Origin: Lentzea albidocapillata
Lineage (GTDB): Bacteria; Actinomycetota; Actinomycetes; Mycobacteriales; Pseudonocardiaceae
NCBI RefSeq assembly: GCF_000719115.1
Contig: NZ_JOEA01000038.1
Location: 1-40,266 of the forward strand
Length of the DNA stretch: 40,266 nt
Reading direction: 5' to 3'
Within the stretch, counting starts at the first letter, position 1; every line of letters begins with the position of its first letter. Below the pieces are notes generated by a model. It worked only from the letters and a program-made list of their open reading frames with translations. It made no database searches and was not told the origin of the DNA. Of the stretch, positions 31,692 to 39,865 are shown in pieces. Made by a program: the position numbers and the translations under genes.

Positions 31692-32498
31692 GTGCGCTCG
31701 AGCAGCAACCCGGCCTTCCGTAACCTGCCGACCGGCGGCGGGTACGGAGGCTACGCAGGCTTCGGCCAGCCAGAGCAGGCTGGCTACCAGCAGGCCCCGC
31801 CGCCGCTGACCAGCGAGCGGCCGATGACGATCGACGACGTCGTCACCAAGACGGGCATCACGCTCGCTGTGGTGGCAGCGACCGCGGTCGTCACCTACCT
31901 CATGCAGGCGTGGTTCCTGCTGTTCCCGGCCGCGATCATCGGCCTCGTGCTCGCGCTTGTCATCATGTTCAAGCGCATGCCGAGCCCGCCCCTGGTCCTC
32001 GCCTACGCCGCCGTCGAAGGCGTCTTCCTCGGCGCGTTCAGCGGGATCATCGGCGGCATGGTCGACCGCATGACCGACAACCCGGGTCAGGGTGTCGTGG
32101 TGATCGGCCAGGCCATCATCGGCACGCTCGGCGTGTTCTTCGGAATGCTCGTGGTCTACAAGACCGGCGCGATCCGCGTCACGCCGAAGTTCACCAAGTG
32201 GATCGTCGGCGCGATCATCGGCGTCGGCGTCCTCATGCTCTTCAACCTGGTCATGAGCTTCTTCACCGATGGCGGCCTCGGCCTGCGCAGCGGTGGCCCG
32301 CTCGCGATCATCTTCAGCCTCGTCTGCATCGGCCTTGCGGCGTTCAGCTTCCTGATCGACTTCGACGCCGCCGACCAGGCGATCCGCGCCGGCGTGCCGG
32401 CGAAGTTCGCGTGGCAGATCGCGTTCGGTCTCACGGTCACCCTGGTGTGGCTGTACACCGAGATCCTGCGCCTGCTGTCGTACTTCAACTCGGACTGA
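31692..32498 (+). CDS. Bax inhibitor-1/YccA family membrane protein
   Basis: This 268-residue protein has a Gly/Tyr/Pro/Gln-rich cytosolic N-terminus (1-45) followed by seven hydrophobic segments from about residue 55 (ITLAVVAATAVVTYLMQAWF) to the C-terminus. Conserved late stretches AFSFLIDFDAADQAIRAGVP and VWLYTEILRLLSYF are typical of the Bax1-I/YccA group with its Asp pair. Bacterial members conduct cations or modulate membrane proteases; the role in actinobacteria is unknown. GTG start with AGGAGGA. A strong terminator follows. Confidence 0.92.
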   Translation: MRSSSNPAFRNLPTGGGYGGYAGFGQPEQAGYQQAPPPLTSERPMTIDDVVTKTGITLAVVAATAVVTYLMQAWFLLFPAAIIGLVLALVIMFKRMPSPPLVLAYAAVEGVFLGAFSGIIGGMVDRMTDNPGQGVVVIGQAIIGTLGVFFGMLVVYKTGAIRVTPKFTKWIVGAIIGVGVLMLFNLVMSFFTDGGLGLRSGGPLAIIFSLVCIGLAAFSFLIDFDAADQAIRAGVPAKFAWQIAFGLTVTLVWLYTEILRLLSYFNSD

Positions 32499-32513
32499 CG
32501 CTTCGGGTGTGCT

Positions 32514-32547
32514 GAAGGGGCGTTCCGCTGCGGCGGGACGCCCCTTC
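32514..32547 (+). terminator. Hairpin terminator after the Bax-inhibitor-1-like gene
   Basis: The 10-bp arms gaaggggcgt (32514-32523) and acgccccttc (32538-32547) are exact inverted repeats, 16 bp past the stop, with extra pairing possible in the loop. No T-run follows, as is usual for high-G+C actinobacteria. Confidence 0.75.
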
Positions 32548-32566
32548 GGCGTTGCGGGGGAGATGG

Positions 32567-32902
32567 ATGACGAGGAGGTTCGACAAAGCTCTGTGGTTGA
32601 TGCGCCGCCACGATCCGCAGAAGGCCGAGGACGGCTTCGGTCTGCTTCGACAGCTCGCTGCCGAGCACGTCGAGGAACTGGTCGAAGCGTTCCGGGCCGA
32701 GGACGACCATGGCCTGCGTGCCTGGCTGTTGGAGTTGATCGGCGAGGCGCGCTCGCCGGAGGCGTTGCCGATCCTGGTCGAGCACTTGGACCACGAGGAC
32801 GAGTCGTTGGTGGGCTGGGCCGTCCACGGGCTTGAGAAGCTCGACATGAAGGAAGCGCGAACCGCCCTCTATCGTCATCGCGCGAACAACGCGCACAACT
32901 GA
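32567..32902 (+). CDS. Small HEAT-repeat-like protein
   Basis: This 111-residue protein starts at ATG 32567 with GGGGGAGA just upstream. It is all helical with two to three HEAT-like repeats: GLLRQLAAEHVEELVEAFRA, LRAWLLELIGEARSPEALPI, LVGWAVHGLEKLDMKEAR. Such repeats are protein-interaction scaffolds. It sits 12 bp before the GNAT gene and is likely co-transcribed with it. No specific partner is evident. Confidence 0.75.
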   Translation: MTRRFDKALWLMRRHDPQKAEDGFGLLRQLAAEHVEELVEAFRAEDDHGLRAWLLELIGEARSPEALPILVEHLDHEDESLVGWAVHGLEKLDMKEARTALYRHRANNAHN

Positions 32903-32914
32903 GGGGGAATTGCG

Positions 32915-33325
32915 TTGGACTCCGCATATCAGCTGGTCATGGAACCGCCGTCAGTCGACGACTACCTGCGATTGCGCAAGGAATCCGGACTGAGTGAACG
33001 AACTCGCGAAGAAGCCGAGAACGGGATCGCCGGTGCATGGGTCAGCGCGAGCGTCACTCACGTGGAATCAGGCGAAACCGCCGGCATGGGCCGAGTGCTC
33101 GGCGACGGCGGCTGGTACTTCGTCGTCATCGACATGGCGGTGCTTCCGCACCATCAACGCAAAGGCATCGGCGACGCGATCATGACCGCGCTGCTGGCGA
33201 GGATCTACGAGGCCTCTCCCGGCGCACAGGTCAGTCTGCTCGCCGATCCGCCCGGCCGTCGTCTCTACGCACGACACGGCTTCGTGGAGAGCGCACCGGG
33301 TTCGATCGGGATGTGGCGGCTCTAA
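32915..33325 (+). CDS. GNAT-family N-acetyltransferase
   Basis: This 136-residue protein starts at TTG 32915 with GAGGGGG upstream. It contains the GNAT core: FVVIDMAVLPHHQRKGIGDA with the acetyl-CoA pyrophosphate loop Q/R-x2-G-x-G/A (RKGIGDAI), and a late LYARHGFVESA typical of small acetyltransferases. The acceptor substrate is unknown. It forms a pair with the upstream HEAT-like gene, and its last 4 bp overlap the convergent small zinc-protein gene. Confidence 0.88.
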   Translation: MDSAYQLVMEPPSVDDYLRLRKESGLSERTREEAENGIAGAWVSASVTHVESGETAGMGRVLGDGGWYFVVIDMAVLPHHQRKGIGDAIMTALLARIYEASPGAQVSLLADPPGRRLYARHGFVESAPGSIGMWRL

Positions 33326-33531
33326 GCCCGCCAGCGCACGTCCGGCAGTTCGGTGCCCACCTTGATCAGGCAGTCCATGCAGAGGGCGCCCGCCTGCGCG
33401 CGCGACACCCGTTCGTCGGGCACCGAATGTTCGCAGACGGCCTCATAAAAGCTGCGCGAACCGTTGGCTTGATCGAGAGAGAAAGCATGACATTGCAGGT
33501 CGTATTCGCTTTGCCACCACACATAGGGCAT
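33322..33531 (-). CDS. Small putative zinc-binding protein
   Basis: This 69-residue protein starts at ATG 33531 with a strong RBS (AAGGAGGGG); an ATG at 33552 is less well placed. The N-terminus MPYVWWQSEYDLQCHAF recurs, as I recall, in small proteins of Pseudonocardiaceae. Cys33-x-His35 (VCEHS) and Cys51-x2-Cys54 (LCMDC) could ligate one zinc ion. No function known. Confidence 0.75.
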   Translation of the reverse strand: MPYVWWQSEYDLQCHAFSLDQANGSRSFYEAVCEHSVPDERVSRAQAGALCMDCLIKVGTELPDVRWRA

Positions 33532-33626
33532 GTCCGACCCCTCCTTGCTCATCGGTAGGGACGGACTTCCCCTCGCCTGATGACGTCATTGCGCGACGAT
33601 TCATCTCATCGGCAGAAAGGGGGCAT

Positions 33627-33663
33627 GCAAGTAGCTCCGTTCGGGTGATACGGAGCCACTTGC
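33627..33663. terminator. Hairpin downstream of the thiolase gene
   Basis: The 13-nt arms gcaagtagctccg (33627-33639) and cggagccacttgc (33651-33663) pair with one mismatch and an 11-nt loop. It lies 32 bp past the thiolase stop on the minus strand and about 95 bp upstream of the small zinc-protein start, so it probably terminates the thiolase transcript. Confidence 0.6.
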
Positions 33664-33694
33664 AAGCTTCAATTTGCAGATCTTGAGCGAAAGA

Positions 33695-34915
33695 TCAGCT
33701 CAGGCGCTCGATGACCATCGCCATGCCCTGGCCGCCGCCCACGCACATCGTTTCCAGACCGAACTGCTTGTCGTGGAACTGCAGCGAATTGATCAAGGTC
33801 GTGGTGATGCGCGCGCCGGTCATGCCGAACGGGTGGCCGACCGCGATCGCGCCACCGTTCACGTTCAGCCGGTCGAGGTCGATTCCGAGGTCCTGGTAGG
33901 ACGGGATGACCTGGGCGGCGAACGCCTCGTTGATCTCCACGAGGTCGATGTCGGAGACCGACAGGCCCGCCAGCGCCAGCGCGCGCTTCGAGGCCTCGAC
34001 CGGGCCGAGACCCATGATCTCGGGGGACAGGCCGGAGACGCCGGTCGACACGATCCGGGCCAGCGGCGTGATGCCGAGTTCGCGGGCCTTGGTGTCGGAC
34101 ATGACCACGAGGGCCGCGGCGCCGTCGTTCAACGCGCAGCAGTTGCCGGCGTTGATGCGGCCGTCGGGACGGAAGACGGGCTTGAGCTGGGACACGGCCT
34201 CGTAGGTGACGCCGGCGCGCGGGCCGTCGTCGGACGAGACCACGGTGCCGTCGGGCAGTGTGACCGGCGTGATCTCGCGGGCCCAGAAGCCGTCGGCGAT
34301 GGCCTTCTCGGCGAGGTTCTGCGAGCGGACGCCGAACTCGTCCATCTCCTGGCGCGAGATGCCCTTGAGCAGAGCCAGGTTCTCGGCGGTCTGGCCCATC
34401 GGGACGTAGACGTCCGGCACGACGTCGAGAGAACGCGGGTCCACCCATTCCGAAGCGCCGGTCTGGGCGACGGAGGCGGTGCGCGCCTCGGCCTCGCCGA
34501 ACAGCGGGTTGTGCGTGTCCGGCCACGAGTCGGAGCTGCCCTTGGCGAACCGCGACACGGTCTCGACGCCGGCGCTGATGAACACGTCGCCCTCGCCCGC
34601 CTTGATGGCGTGCAGGGCCATGCGCGTCGTCTGGAGGGAAGAAGCGCAGTAACGGGTCACCGTCGTGCCGGGCAGGTTGTCGTAACCCAGCAGCACGGAG
34701 ACGATGCGCGCCATGTTGAAGCCCTGCTCGCCGCCGGGCAGGCCGCAGCCGAGCATCAGGTCGTCGATCTGCGCGGGGTCGAGCTGCGGCACCTTGTCCA
34801 GTGCCGCGCGAATCATCCGCGCCACCAGGTCGTCGGGCCGAACGTCCTTCAGCGAGCCCTTGCCCGCACGGCCGATGGGGGAGCGGGCGGCGGAGACGAT
34901 CACGGCCTCAGGCAT
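33695..34915 (-). CDS. Acetyl-CoA acetyltransferase (thiolase, FadA3-like)
   Basis: This 406-residue thiolase performs reversible thiolytic cleavage or condensation of 3-ketoacyl-CoA. It has nucleophile Cys90 in TRYCASSLQTTRMALHAI, ISAGVETVSR, the NEAFAAQ motif, catalytic His in NGGAIAVGHPFGMTGAR, and the second Cys near the C-terminus in METMCVGGGQGMA context (ETMCVGGGQGMAMV). Length and motifs are complete. GTG 34918 directly precedes ATG 34915; AGGAG spacing favours the ATG. By position relative to cbs, pra and metB it corresponds to M. tuberculosis fadA3 (Rv1074c). Confidence 0.94.
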   Translation of the reverse strand: MPEAVIVSAARSPIGRAGKGSLKDVRPDDLVARMIRAALDKVPQLDPAQIDDLMLGCGLPGGEQGFNMARIVSVLLGYDNLPGTTVTRYCASSLQTTRMALHAIKAGEGDVFISAGVETVSRFAKGSSDSWPDTHNPLFGEAEARTASVAQTGASEWVDPRSLDVVPDVYVPMGQTAENLALLKGISRQEMDEFGVRSQNLAEKAIADGFWAREITPVTLPDGTVVSSDDGPRAGVTYEAVSQLKPVFRPDGRINAGNCCALNDGAAALVVMSDTKARELGITPLARIVSTGVSGLSPEIMGLGPVEASKRALALAGLSVSDIDLVEINEAFAAQVIPSYQDLGIDLDRLNVNGGAIAVGHPFGMTGARITTTLINSLQFHDKQFGLETMCVGGGQGMAMVIERLS

Positions 34916-35006
34916 CACGAAACTCCTCGTTGAGAGTCAAGGTTGCCGCCGAGCCTAGTTAACGCCCGCTCACCCCGGCCAGCGCGAGTGACGAGAATTC
35001 CGAAAC

Positions 35007-35879
35007 TCAAGCGTGCCGCTTCTGCAGCCACGCCGGCACGCGGGACGGCCGCACCGCCAGCGCCGCCGCGGACGGCAGCCTCACGACAGGCGCCACCCAG
35101 CCCGGCCACAGCCCCGCCACCTGGCACAACGGTGCCAGCAACACGCCGGCCGCTGCCTCGTAACCGATCGCGCTGGGGTGGAAGCGGTCCGAGCTGAACA
35201 TGTCGGCGTGCCGCGCCATGAACTCCGGCGCCAGGAGGTTCCCGAGCGACACCGGCACGCCACCCGCCCGTCGCACCGCGACGGTCTGCGCGGCCGCGAG
35301 ACGCAGGCTGTACCGGCGCCCGACCATCCGCAACGGCTGGGGGATCGGCCGCACGATCCCCAGGTCGGGACACGTGCCGACGACGACGCCGCAGCCGATC
35401 GCGCGCAGCCTGCCCACCTGCTCCGCCAGCAGCCGGGCCGACTCGGCGGTGCCCATCCGCGACGTCACGTCGTTCGCGCCGATGATGATCAACGCGACCT
35501 CGGGCACGCCCCGCACGGCCGCGTCGACCTGCGGCACCAGGTCACGCGTGGTCGAGCCGCTGATCGCGTACGTCGACAGGCGCACCGGCCGGCCGGCCTC
35601 CTCGGCCAGCGCCTGGGCCAGCAACACGCCCGGCATCTGCGAGGGATGGGTCACACCGACACCCACCGCCATCGAGTCGCCGAGCACCGCCAGCCGCAGC
35701 GGATCGCCGCCGTCGTCGAGGTACACGCCGTCCGGTGCGGGCCAGAGATGCTCCAGCACGCCGATGGCCACCCGGGCACGTCGTCCCTGCTCAGTGAGCA
35801 GACCGACCAGCGCGCCCGAGAGCCCTCCGAGCGTCGCGGCGGTCATCGCCGCCGCTCGCAGCGTCCGCAGTCCGATCAT
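35007..35879 (-). CDS. SGNH/GDSL hydrolase with N-terminal hydrophobic segment
   Basis: This 290-residue protein starts at ATG 35879 behind GGGAAGGGGG. An N-terminal hydrophobic stretch (about 5-28) may anchor or export it. Catalytic motifs: LAVLGDSMAVGVG (Ser in GDS), block III LIIIGANDVTSR, and a late FSSDRFHPSAIGYEAAA with Asp and His. It corresponds by position and type to M. tuberculosis Rv1075c, a GDSL-type esterase. It probably hydrolyses acyl esters at or outside the membrane. Divergent from cbs. Confidence 0.9.
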   Translation of the reverse strand: MIGLRTLRAAAMTAATLGGLSGALVGLLTEQGRRARVAIGVLEHLWPAPDGVYLDDGGDPLRLAVLGDSMAVGVGVTHPSQMPGVLLAQALAEEAGRPVRLSTYAISGSTTRDLVPQVDAAVRGVPEVALIIIGANDVTSRMGTAESARLLAEQVGRLRAIGCGVVVGTCPDLGIVRPIPQPLRMVGRRYSLRLAAAQTVAVRRAGGVPVSLGNLLAPEFMARHADMFSSDRFHPSAIGYEAAAGVLLAPLCQVAGLWPGWVAPVVRLPSAAALAVRPSRVPAWLQKRHA

Positions 35880-35998
35880 CGGCGCCACCCCCTTCCCATC
35901 GGAATCGTCGGCGCCGCCGTTCGAGTTAACCTCCGCAGCCACTAGAGCTACGCTTCGTCCCGCTATCTCGGAGAGTGGGAGCAGGGGAGTAGATACCG

Positions 35999-37369
35999 GT
36001 GGAGTACGTCGAGCACGTCGTCGATCTGGTCGGCAACACGCCGCTGGTCAAGCTCAACTCCCTGACCACGGGGATCAAGGCCACGGTGCTGGCCAAGGTG
36101 GAGTACCTGAACCCCGGCGGCAGCGTGAAGGACCGCATCGCACTGCGGATGGTCGAGGCCGCCGAGAAGTCCGGTGAGCTGCAGCCCGGCGGCACGATCG
36201 TCGAGCCGACCTCGGGCAACACCGGCGTCGGCCTCGCGCTGGTCGCCCAGCGCAAGGGCTACAAGTGCGTCTTCGTGTGCCCGGACAAGGTCAGCGAGGA
36301 CAAGCGCAACGTCCTCAAGGCCTACGGAGCCGAGGTCGTGGTGTGCCCGACGGCCGTCGCACCGGAGCACCCGGACTCCTACTACAACGTCTCGGACCGG
36401 CTTGTCCGCGAGATCCCCGGCGCGTGGAAGCCCGACCAGTACTCCAACCCGGAGAACCCGGCGAGCCACTACCACCAGACCGGCCCCGAGATCTGGCGCC
36501 AGACCGCCGGCAAGATCACGCACTTCGTCGCGGGCGTCGGCACCGGCGGCACGATCTCCGGCACCGGCCGGTACCTCAAAGAGATCTCGGACGGCGCCGT
36601 CAAAGTCATCGGCGCGGACCCGGAAGGCTCCGTCTACTCCGGCGGCACCGGCCGTCCGTACCTGGTCGAGGGCGTCGGCGAGGACTTCTGGCCCGAGGCC
36701 TACGACAAGACCATCTGCGACCAGATCGTCGAGGTCTCGGACGCGGACTCGTTCGACATCACCCGCCGCCTCGCCCGCGAGGAGGGCCTGCTCGTCGGCG
36801 GTTCCTGCGGCATGGCGGCCGCCGCCGCGCTGCGCATCGCGAAGGACCTGCCCGAGGACGCCGTCGTGGTCGTGATCCTCCCGGACGGCGGCCGCGGCTA
36901 CCTGTCCAAGGTCTTCAACGACCGGTGGATGGCGTCCTACGGCTTCCTGCCGCCCGACTCGACCGGCGCGACCGTCGGCGACGTGCTGCGCCGCAAGGGC
37001 GGCATGCTGCCCGACCTCGTGCACGCGCACCCCAACGAGACCGTGGGTGACGCCGTCGCGATCCTGCGCGAGTTCGGTGTCTCGCAGATGCCGGTCGTCA
37101 ACGCCGAACCGCCGATCATGGCCGCCGAGGTCGCCGGCGCGGTCAACGAACGCGACCTGCTCGACGCGTTGTTCACCGGAAAGGCCCAGCTCTCCGACCG
37201 CCTGGACAAGCACATGTCGCCGCCGCTGCCGACGCTCGGCGCCGGTGAACCGGTCGGCATCGCCATGAACGCGCTGTCGAACGCCGACGCCGCCCTCGTG
37301 CTGGAGGACGGAAAGCCTGCCGGAGTCGTAACTCGGCAGGACATTCTGGGGTTCTTGGCTGGTCGCTGA
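35999..37369 (+). CDS. cbs: Cystathionine beta-synthase with CBS-domain tail
   Basis: This 456-residue PLP enzyme condenses serine and homocysteine to cystathionine, the first step of reverse transsulfuration. The catalytic domain (1-320) has the PLP lysine Lys44 in NPGGSVKDRIAL, the substrate loop TSGNTGVGLALVA, and the phosphate-binding GVGTGGTISGTG. A tandem CBS-domain regulatory module follows (about 335-455: ETVGDAVAILREFGVSQMPV, VVTRQDILGFLAGR). The whole length agrees with actinobacterial Cbs such as Rv1077. GTG start with GGGGAG upstream. It lies 90 bp before the RDD/Pra gene and two genes before metB. Confidence 0.96.
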   Translation: MEYVEHVVDLVGNTPLVKLNSLTTGIKATVLAKVEYLNPGGSVKDRIALRMVEAAEKSGELQPGGTIVEPTSGNTGVGLALVAQRKGYKCVFVCPDKVSEDKRNVLKAYGAEVVVCPTAVAPEHPDSYYNVSDRLVREIPGAWKPDQYSNPENPASHYHQTGPEIWRQTAGKITHFVAGVGTGGTISGTGRYLKEISDGAVKVIGADPEGSVYSGGTGRPYLVEGVGEDFWPEAYDKTICDQIVEVSDADSFDITRRLAREEGLLVGGSCGMAAAAALRIAKDLPEDAVVVVILPDGGRGYLSKVFNDRWMASYGFLPPDSTGATVGDVLRRKGGMLPDLVHAHPNETVGDAVAILREFGVSQMPVVNAEPPIMAAEVAGAVNERDLLDALFTGKAQLSDRLDKHMSPPLPTLGAGEPVGIAMNALSNADAALVLEDGKPAGVVTRQDILGFLAGR

Positions 37370-37459
37370 ACGCAGGAGCGGGTGCGTCCGATAGCGTGAC
37401 GCCCCAGATCATCATCAGTCTTACTCGTACACGGCCCAGCCAAGGGGGTTGGAAACCGG

Positions 37460-38521
37460 ATGAACGCTCCGCAGCCGCCAGGAAATCCGTTCGGCGGTCA
37501 GCCGCAGGAGCCCAACGCGGACGCAACGCAGATCGTCCCGGGGGGTGGGCAGCCGTCCGCGGCGAACCCGAACCCGGACGCGACGCAGGTCGTCTCGCCT
37601 GGGCAGGCTCCTGCCGCACCGCAGCAGAACGCGGACGCCACCCAGGTCGTCAGCCCCGGTCAGGTGCCGCCCGCCTCGGGTGGCTTCCCGGCCCAGGGCC
37701 CCGGCTCCGGCGGGTTCCCCGCCCAGCCGCCGGCCTACGGCGCTCCGCAACAGCAGCAGCCCTACGGTGCTCCTCAGCAGCAGCCTTACGGCGCTCCGCA
37801 GTCCAACCCGTACGGCCAGCCGCAGCAGCAGGCCTACGGTGCTCCGCAGCAGCCTTACGGTGCTCCTCAGTCGAGCCCGTACGGCCAGCCGCAGCAGCAG
37901 GCCTACGGCCAGCCCGGTGGCTACGGCCAGCCCGCCTACGGCATGGCTCCGCCGCCTCCGACCGGCTACGCCGAATGGGGCTCGCGCTTCGTCGGCTACC
38001 TGATCGACATCGCGGCCCCGACCGTCGTCACGCTGATCCTGTACTACGTGGTCGTCGGCATCGCGGTGGCGTCCGACGCCCCCGGTCTCGCGCTGCTCGC
38101 CATCCCGATCTGGCTGGCGAACTTCGGCTTCATCATCTGGAACACGGTGATCAAGCAGGGCCAGACCGGTCAGTCGATCGGCAAGAAGGTCGCGAAGATC
38201 AAGCTGGTCGGTGAAGAGACCATGCAGCCGCTGGGCGGCGGTACGACGTTCGTGCGCCAGCTGTGCCACGTCGTCGACGCACTGCCGTGCTACGCGGGCT
38301 TCTTCGCCCCGCTGTGGGAGCCCAAGAAGCAGACCTGGGCCGACAAGATCATGAAGTCTATTGTGATCAACGCCCCGGAGACCGCGTCGCCCTACGGCGG
38401 CACCGGCGGTTACCCGCAGCAGCCCGGCACCGGCGGTTACCCGCAGCAGCAGGCCCCGCAGCAGGGCGGCTACGGCCAGCCCCCGCAGCAGGGTTACGGC
38501 GGTCAGCAGCAGGGCTGGTAA
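37460..38521 (+). CDS. RDD-family membrane protein with Pro/Gln/Tyr-rich N-terminus (Pra-like)
   Basis: This 353-residue protein starts at ATG 37460 behind AAGGGGG. Residues 1-170 are low complexity. They begin with three copies of DATQ(I/V)V spaced exactly 19 residues apart (Thr23, Thr42, Thr61), then many YGAPQ and PYGQPQ units. The RDD domain (about 173-310) has two to three membrane helices (YLIDIAAPTVVTLILYYVVV, LLAIPIWLANFGFIIWNTVI) and the signature GQTGQSIGKKVAKIKLV. A second Gln/Gly/Tyr-rich tail follows. It lies between cbs and metB exactly as proline-rich antigen Pra (Rv1078) does in M. tuberculosis. The function of RDD proteins is unclear; transport has been suggested. Confidence 0.92.
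   Translation: MNAPQPPGNPFGGQPQEPNADATQIVPGGGQPSAANPNPDATQVVSPGQAPAAPQQNADATQVVSPGQVPPASGGFPAQGPGSGGFPAQPPAYGAPQQQQPYGAPQQQPYGAPQSNPYGQPQQQAYGAPQQPYGAPQSSPYGQPQQQAYGQPGGYGQPAYGMAPPPPTGYAEWGSRFVGYLIDIAAPTVVTLILYYVVVGIAVASDAPGLALLAIPIWLANFGFIIWNTVIKQGQTGQSIGKKVAKIKLVGEETMQPLGGGTTFVRQLCHVVDALPCYAGFFAPLWEPKKQTWADKIMKSIVINAPETASPYGGTGGYPQQPGTGGYPQQQAPQQGGYGQPPQQGYGGQQQGW
37520..37645 (+). repeat. Three 57-bp-spaced repeats encoding DATQ(I/V)V
   Basis: The units at protein residues 21-26, 40-45 and 59-64 recur at exactly 57-bp (19-codon) spacing, with neighbouring NADATQVVSPGQ shared by the last and related to the second. Downstream (to about 37925) a looser tandem array of YGAPQ/YGQPQ codons continues. 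Both look like internal duplications within the extracytoplasmic or cytosolic low-complexity arm. Confidence 0.7.
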
Positions 38522-38560
38522 AGCCCCAAGGGCGACGTATATCGCCCTGTGCACGACCTC

Positions 38561-38595
38561 GACCAGCCCCCGGCCACCTCGGCCGGGGGCTGGTC
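38561..38595 (+). terminator. Strong hairpin terminator after the RDD/Pra gene
   Basis: The 15-bp arms gaccagcccccggcc (38561-38575) and ggccgggggctggtc (38581-38595) are perfect, with loop acctc and then cgttttc. A smaller 7-bp hairpin (agggcga...tcgccct) lies just before, at 38529-38548. This makes readthrough into metB unlikely and argues that metB has its own promoter. Confidence 0.85.
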
Positions 38596-38653
38596 CGTTT
38601 TCACTGCGTGGACTCTTGCGGTCGGCGGCCAGATGGGTGAGTACCCTTCGAAC

Positions 38654-39799
38654 ATGAGCACCCCATACGGCTTCGCCACCAGGGCGATCCACGCCGGTCA
38701 GGACCCGGACCCGACCACGGGTGCGGTGAACGTTCCCATCTACGCCACGTCGACGTACGCCCAGGACGGCGTGGGCGGCCTGCGTGAGGGCTTCGAGTAC
38801 TCGCGCACCGGCAACCCCACCCGCCGTGCACTGGAGACGTGCCTCGCGTCGCTCGAACGCGGCCGCTACGGCCGTGCGTTCTCCTCCGGCATGGGTGCGA
38901 CCGACGCCGCGCTGCGCACGTTCCTCAAGCCCGGCGACCACATCGTCATCCCGAACGACGCCTACGGCGGCACGTTCCGGCTGATCGACAAGGTCTTCTC
39001 GCAGTGGGGGATCACCCACTCGCCGGCCCCCGTCTCGGACGTCGACGCCATCCGCGCGGCCATCCGTCCCGAGACGAAGCTCGTGTGGATCGAGACGCCC
39101 ACCAACCCGCTGCTGAACATCGGTGACATCGCGGCGATCGCCTCGGTCGCCCACGGCGCCGGCGCCAAGCTGGTGGTGGACAACACCTTCGCCTCGCCCG
39201 CCCTGCAGACCCCGCTGGAGCTGGGCGCGGACGTGGTGCTGCACTCGACGACCAAGTACATCGGCGGTCACTCCGACGTCGTGGGCGGCGCGCTGATCAC
39301 CTCCGACGAGGAGCTGGACGCGGCGTTCGCGTTCCTGCAGAACGGTGCCGGTGCGGTCCCTGGGCCGTTCGACGCCTACCTGACGTTGCGCGGCATCAAG
39401 ACCCTGCAGCTGCGCATGGAGAAGCACTCCGACAACGCCGAGCTGGTCGCCGAGGCCCTGACCCGGCACCCGCGCGTGAAGAAGGTCATCTACCCCGGCC
39501 TCGAGTCGCACCCCGGCCACGTGGTCGCGGCCAAGCAGATGAGCCGGTTCGGCGGCATGGTGTCGTTCATCGTCGACGGTGGCGAGGAGGCGGCGCTCGA
39601 GGTGTGCGGGCGGACCAAGCTGTTCCTGCTGGCCGAGTCGCTGGGCGGCGTCGAGTCGTTGATCGAGCACCCCGGGAAGATGACGCACGCCTCCACGGCC
39701 GGGTCGATGCTGGAGGTGCCCGCGGATCTGGTGCGGGTGTCGGTGGGCATCGAGTCCGGTGACGACCTGGTGGCCGACCTGCTCGAAGCTCTGGGCTGA
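38654..39799 (+). CDS. metB: Cystathionine gamma-synthase
   Basis: This 381-residue PLP enzyme of the Cys/Met metabolism family joins an activated homoserine with cysteine to give cystathionine (or runs as a gamma-lyase in related enzymes). Conserved features: SGMGATDAALRTFLKPGDHI, YGGTFRL, the TKLVWIETPTNPLLNI segment, the PLP Lys201 in HSTTKYIGGHSDVV, and LGGVESLIEHPGKMTHAS near the C-terminus. It closely matches the M. tuberculosis MetB (Rv1079) sequence as I recall it. ATG 38654 is chosen because the region before it contains the terminator of the previous gene; ATG 38633 is possible. Synthase versus lyase direction cannot be fixed from sequence. Confidence 0.94.
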   Translation: MSTPYGFATRAIHAGQDPDPTTGAVNVPIYATSTYAQDGVGGLREGFEYSRTGNPTRRALETCLASLERGRYGRAFSSGMGATDAALRTFLKPGDHIVIPNDAYGGTFRLIDKVFSQWGITHSPAPVSDVDAIRAAIRPETKLVWIETPTNPLLNIGDIAAIASVAHGAGAKLVVDNTFASPALQTPLELGADVVLHSTTKYIGGHSDVVGGALITSDEELDAAFAFLQNGAGAVPGPFDAYLTLRGIKTLQLRMEKHSDNAELVAEALTRHPRVKKVIYPGLESHPGHVVAAKQMSRFGGMVSFIVDGGEEAALEVCGRTKLFLLAESLGGVESLIEHPGKMTHASTAGSMLEVPADLVRVSVGIESGDDLVADLLEALG

Positions 39800-39805
39800 T
39801 CCTGA

Positions 39806-39862
39806 AACGCACGCGGGGACCTTTCGTACTCGACAGGAGTACGAAAGGTCCCCGCGTGCGTT
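39806..39862. terminator. Perfect 26-bp hairpin, bidirectional terminator
   Basis: The arms 39806-39831 and 39837-39862 are exact reverse complements over 26 bp, with a 5-nt loop (gacag). The hairpin starts 6 bp after the metB stop and ends 3 bp before the stop of the convergent small gene, so it can end both transcripts. It is the longest perfect hairpin I found in the window. Confidence 0.9.
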
Positions 39863-39865
39863 CTG

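Noticed and set aside
35880..35998. Sulfur-related riboswitch (SAM or similar) upstream of cbs or metB
   Set aside because: The leaders are short, and no conserved multi-helix core could be drawn. The hairpins before metB are the terminator of the preceding gene.
37421..39688. 755-codon minus-strand frame opposite the RDD/Pra and metB genes
   Set aside because: It includes repetitive Arg/Leu/Val segments that are antisense to the Gln/Pro/Tyr repeats, and it crosses a strong terminator.
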